Source of the DNA: MPNP01 sp965116235 | GTDB taxonomy: Bacteria; Pseudomonadota; Alphaproteobacteria; Rhodobacterales; Rhodobacteraceae | Direction of reading: 5' to 3' | DNA: 64,000 nt | NCBI GenBank assembly: GCA_965116235.1 | Contig: OZ220496.1 | Span: 1,488,001 to 1,552,000, forward strand | Shown here: positions 63,766 through 64,000 of the stretch, piece after piece | How the letters are laid out: every line of letters begins with the position of its first letter | Numbering within the stretch: the first letter of the stretch is position 1 | Made by a program: the position numbers and the translations under genes | Notes under the pieces: generated by a model | Database searches by the model: none | Told to the model about the DNA's origin: nothing | What the model saw: the letters and a program-made list of their open reading frames with translations, nothing else

Positions 63766-64000
63766 ATGAAACGACCCACCATTCCAGATGTGGCCAAGGC
63801 GGCAGGGGTATCGGTATCGACTGTCAACCGTGTAATCAACCAAGCAAAATTGGTGCGTTCGTCAACTCGTGAGCGTGTGCTTCTTGCCGCCGAGGAAATT
63901 GGGTTCTACGGACTCGGCACAATCGAGCATGCTGTTCGCTTTGGCCGCAAGACACATCGAATTGGAGTGCTTTTGCAACATGGTGGGCGGAAGTTCTATC
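63766..64000 (+). CDS. LacI family transcriptional regulator (5' part, cut by window edge)
   Basis: From ATG 63766 (an in-frame ATG at 63751 is also possible) the first 78 codons are visible. A LacI HTH is clear: MKRPTIPDVAKAAGVSVSTVNRVIN, followed by the hinge ERVLLAAEEIGF and the start of the periplasmic-binding-like domain HRIGVLLQHGG. The 3' end lies beyond the window. Likely regulates the catabolic cluster and binds the 12-mer element, which overlaps its own start. Confidence 0.85.
   Translation, partial: MKRPTIPDVAKAAGVSVSTVNRVINQAKLVRSSTRERVLLAAEEIGFYGLGTIEHAVRFGRKTHRIGVLLQHGGRKFY

Noticed and set aside
1..64000. CRISPR arrays, complete insertion sequences, rRNA genes, replication origin
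   Set aside because: I looked for regularly spaced repeats, transposase frames with terminal repeats, and rRNA-like sequence and saw none.

Overview
The window looks like part of an alphaproteobacterial chromosome with roughly balanced base composition. The evidence is the dapF-mtaB-GST order, separate petA, petB and petC genes for the bc1 complex, a short HPr kinase beside an EIIA-Man-like protein and HPr, an etfB-etfA-hydroxybutyryl-CoA dehydrogenase neighbourhood, and many single-copy housekeeping genes with GTG or TTG starts. Paralogous autotransporters, a porin, secreted ankyrin proteins and prophage debris suggest contact with a host or with phage, but that is inference.

Layout. 0.1-4.1 kb: M14 deacylase, tRNA-Lys, dapF, mtaB, GST. 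4.4-7.6 kb: autotransporter 1 (minus). 8-16.4 kb: malonyl-CoA-synthetase-like ligase, petABC, an exonuclease/CBS/nucleotidyltransferase fusion, a Rieske ferredoxin, aroC. 16.6-22.2 kb: transporter, HU, amn-ade purine salvage pair, HD protein. 22.2-31.3 kb: homogentisate degradation (thiolase-maiA-marR divergent from hmgA-MBL-FAH-MBL-monooxygenase-DUF2783), then rnhB. 31.6-36.2 kb: two secreted ankyrin proteins, tRNA-Trp, parC. 36.4-42.9 kb: a porin, prophage remnants and autotransporter 2. 43.4-49.2 kb: Fe-type binding protein, etfBA, cobalamin adenosyltransferase, SDR, hydroxybutyryl-CoA dehydrogenase. 49.4-55.9 kb: AAA fragment, pentapeptide protein, acyltransferase, HPr/EIIA/HprK regulatory PTS, aldolase, transporter, cupin. 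56.3-64 kb: a cluster resembling rhizopine or inositol catabolism (Rieske ferredoxin, sugar isomerase, MocA-type dehydrogenase, ABC sugar transporter, di-iron hydroxylase) with a LacI-type regulator cut by the window edge.

The strongest candidate for an undescribed system is a predicted phase-variable surface regulon. The porin and both autotransporters each carry a G8-G9 tract in the shared context GAG-Gn-TAGAT near the 5' end of the gene. Each gene lies one G out of frame with its Shine-Dalgarno-backed start (all three spans are 3n+1 long). Two of the three also carry a second G8-G9 tract inside a predicted -35/-10 spacer. All three have the same 20-bp palindrome (perfect in two, degenerate in one) 106-112 bp before the start. 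The two autotransporters share a nearly identical beta-barrel region in inverted orientation 36 kb apart, which could support gene conversion or inversion. Together this suggests stochastic ON/OFF switching at both transcription and translation plus antigenic recombination. The main caveat is homopolymer accuracy in the assembly.

Other notable points are a DapF lacking its second catalytic cysteine, an EIIA-Man homologue lacking the phosphorylatable histidine, and an operator-like repeat shared by the three intergenic regions of the right-hand catabolic cluster.
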